Assembly: GCA_902611405.1 (NCBI GenBank)
Contig: CACLZL010000001.1
Coordinates: 163,192 to 227,191, forward strand
Source: an uncultured Pelagibacteraceae bacterium
GTDB lineage: Bacteria; Pseudomonadota; Alphaproteobacteria; Pelagibacterales; Pelagibacteraceae
Length of the DNA: 64,000 bases
Direction of reading: 5' to 3'
This document shows, in pieces, positions 63,449 through 64,000 of the stretch (its first letter is position 1; each line of letters starts with the position of its first letter). Both the position numbers and the translations under genes were made by a program. Below the pieces are notes generated by a model, which made no database searches, had not been told where the DNA came from, and saw nothing but the letters and a program-made list of their open reading frames with translations.

Positions 63449-64000
63449 AATTTAAATCTCTATTTTTTATTTTTATTCTTAACGCTAATAATACTATTAT
63501 TATTATAAAGTATATTAAAGGTTTAAAAAAAATTGTTTTTGATAACCATAAATAATGAAGAGAACCAAAAAGTGCTATTATATAAATTAATTGATGTAAT
63601 TTTTTCCAATTATTTTTAAGCAACTTAACCATTTTTTGAGAAGAGGTAACAACCAAAGGAATTAATAGAAACCAAGCGGTAAAACCAATAAATATATATT
63701 TTTTTTTAACTACATCATCTAATATTGGTTGCCAATCAAATCTATAATCTAATCCAATATAAGTTAACAAATGAATTGTAGCATAGAAGAAAACGAACAA
63801 GCCAAACATTCTTCTAAAATTTACCCAGATTGATAATTTGGTAAATTTTTTAAGTGGACTCATGCTTAAAGTTAAACAAATAAAAATAAGTGTCCATTCT
63901 CCAGTAAAATGAGTTATCTCTTTTACTGGTTCTGGACCCAACTTATCATAAAAGATTTTATAGGTTATAAGCAATAATGGAAATATGCTCAGAATAAAAA
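63441..64000 (-). CDS. msrQ: MsrQ/YedZ-like heme-binding membrane protein (5' end beyond window)
   Basis: LGPEPVKEITHFTGEWTLIFICLTLSMSP, WVNFRRMFGLFVFFYATIHLLTY; frame stays open to 64000, so the TTG start at 63974 is probably an artefact. Confidence 0.8.
   Translation of the reverse strand, partial: FILSIFPLLLITYKIFYDKLGPEPVKEITHFTGEWTLIFICLTLSMSPLKKFTKLSIWVNFRRMFGLFVFFYATIHLLTYIGLDYRFDWQPILDDVVKKKYIFIGFTAWFLLIPLVVTSSQKMVKLLKNNWKKLHQLIYIIALFGSLHYLWLSKTIFFKPLIYFIIIIVLLALRIKIKNRDLNYE

Noticed and set aside
1-64000. tRNA, rRNA, CRISPR arrays, IS elements, phage or toxin-antitoxin modules
   Set aside because: No tRNA T-loop patterns, rRNA segments, regularly spaced repeats, transposases, integrases or phage genes seen by eye; tRNAscan/Infernal would be decisive.

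Overview
AT-rich, extremely gene-dense chromosomal window. Gene content and order fit a SAR11 / Pelagibacterales-type alphaproteobacterium (inferred from protein families; not verified by search). Most of it is core housekeeping: glutathione synthesis, purF/cvpA, dnaB, rplI-rpsR-rpsF, fabD-fabG-acpP-gmk, ksgA-pdxA-surA-lptD-lptG-lptF, pepA-ndk, purN-purM, hdaA-like, aspS, accBC-aroQ, thiS-thiG, rng, mrcA, prfB, tyrS, anmK, iscR-sufBCDSU-sufT-sufA, glnA and moaB. The first 8 kb and last 5 kb look more accessory: Gfo/Idh oxidoreductases, a PhyH dioxygenase, an ectoine-type ABC transporter, MFS/EamA/TauE transporters and an MsrQ-like protein. I found no tRNA, rRNA, CRISPR array, IS element or phage. 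The items most worth a second look are: (1) a canonical prfB +1 programmed frameshift missed by the ORF track; (2) an AsmA-like gene split at an A8-G slippery run, needing a -1 shift; (3) a stand-alone class II RNR C-terminal/TSCPD-like protein; (4) an exact in-frame 62-aa tandem duplication in LptD; (5) an IscR type-1-like operator overlapping the iscR promoter; (6) a 56-aa ORF next to glnA behind a 22-bp-spaced direct repeat; (7) an HD-domain protein resembling the PhnZ/TmpB oxygenases but with altered active-site lid residues; and (8) divergent gene pairs with only 11-18 bp between start codons. No clear multi-gene undescribed system is evident.
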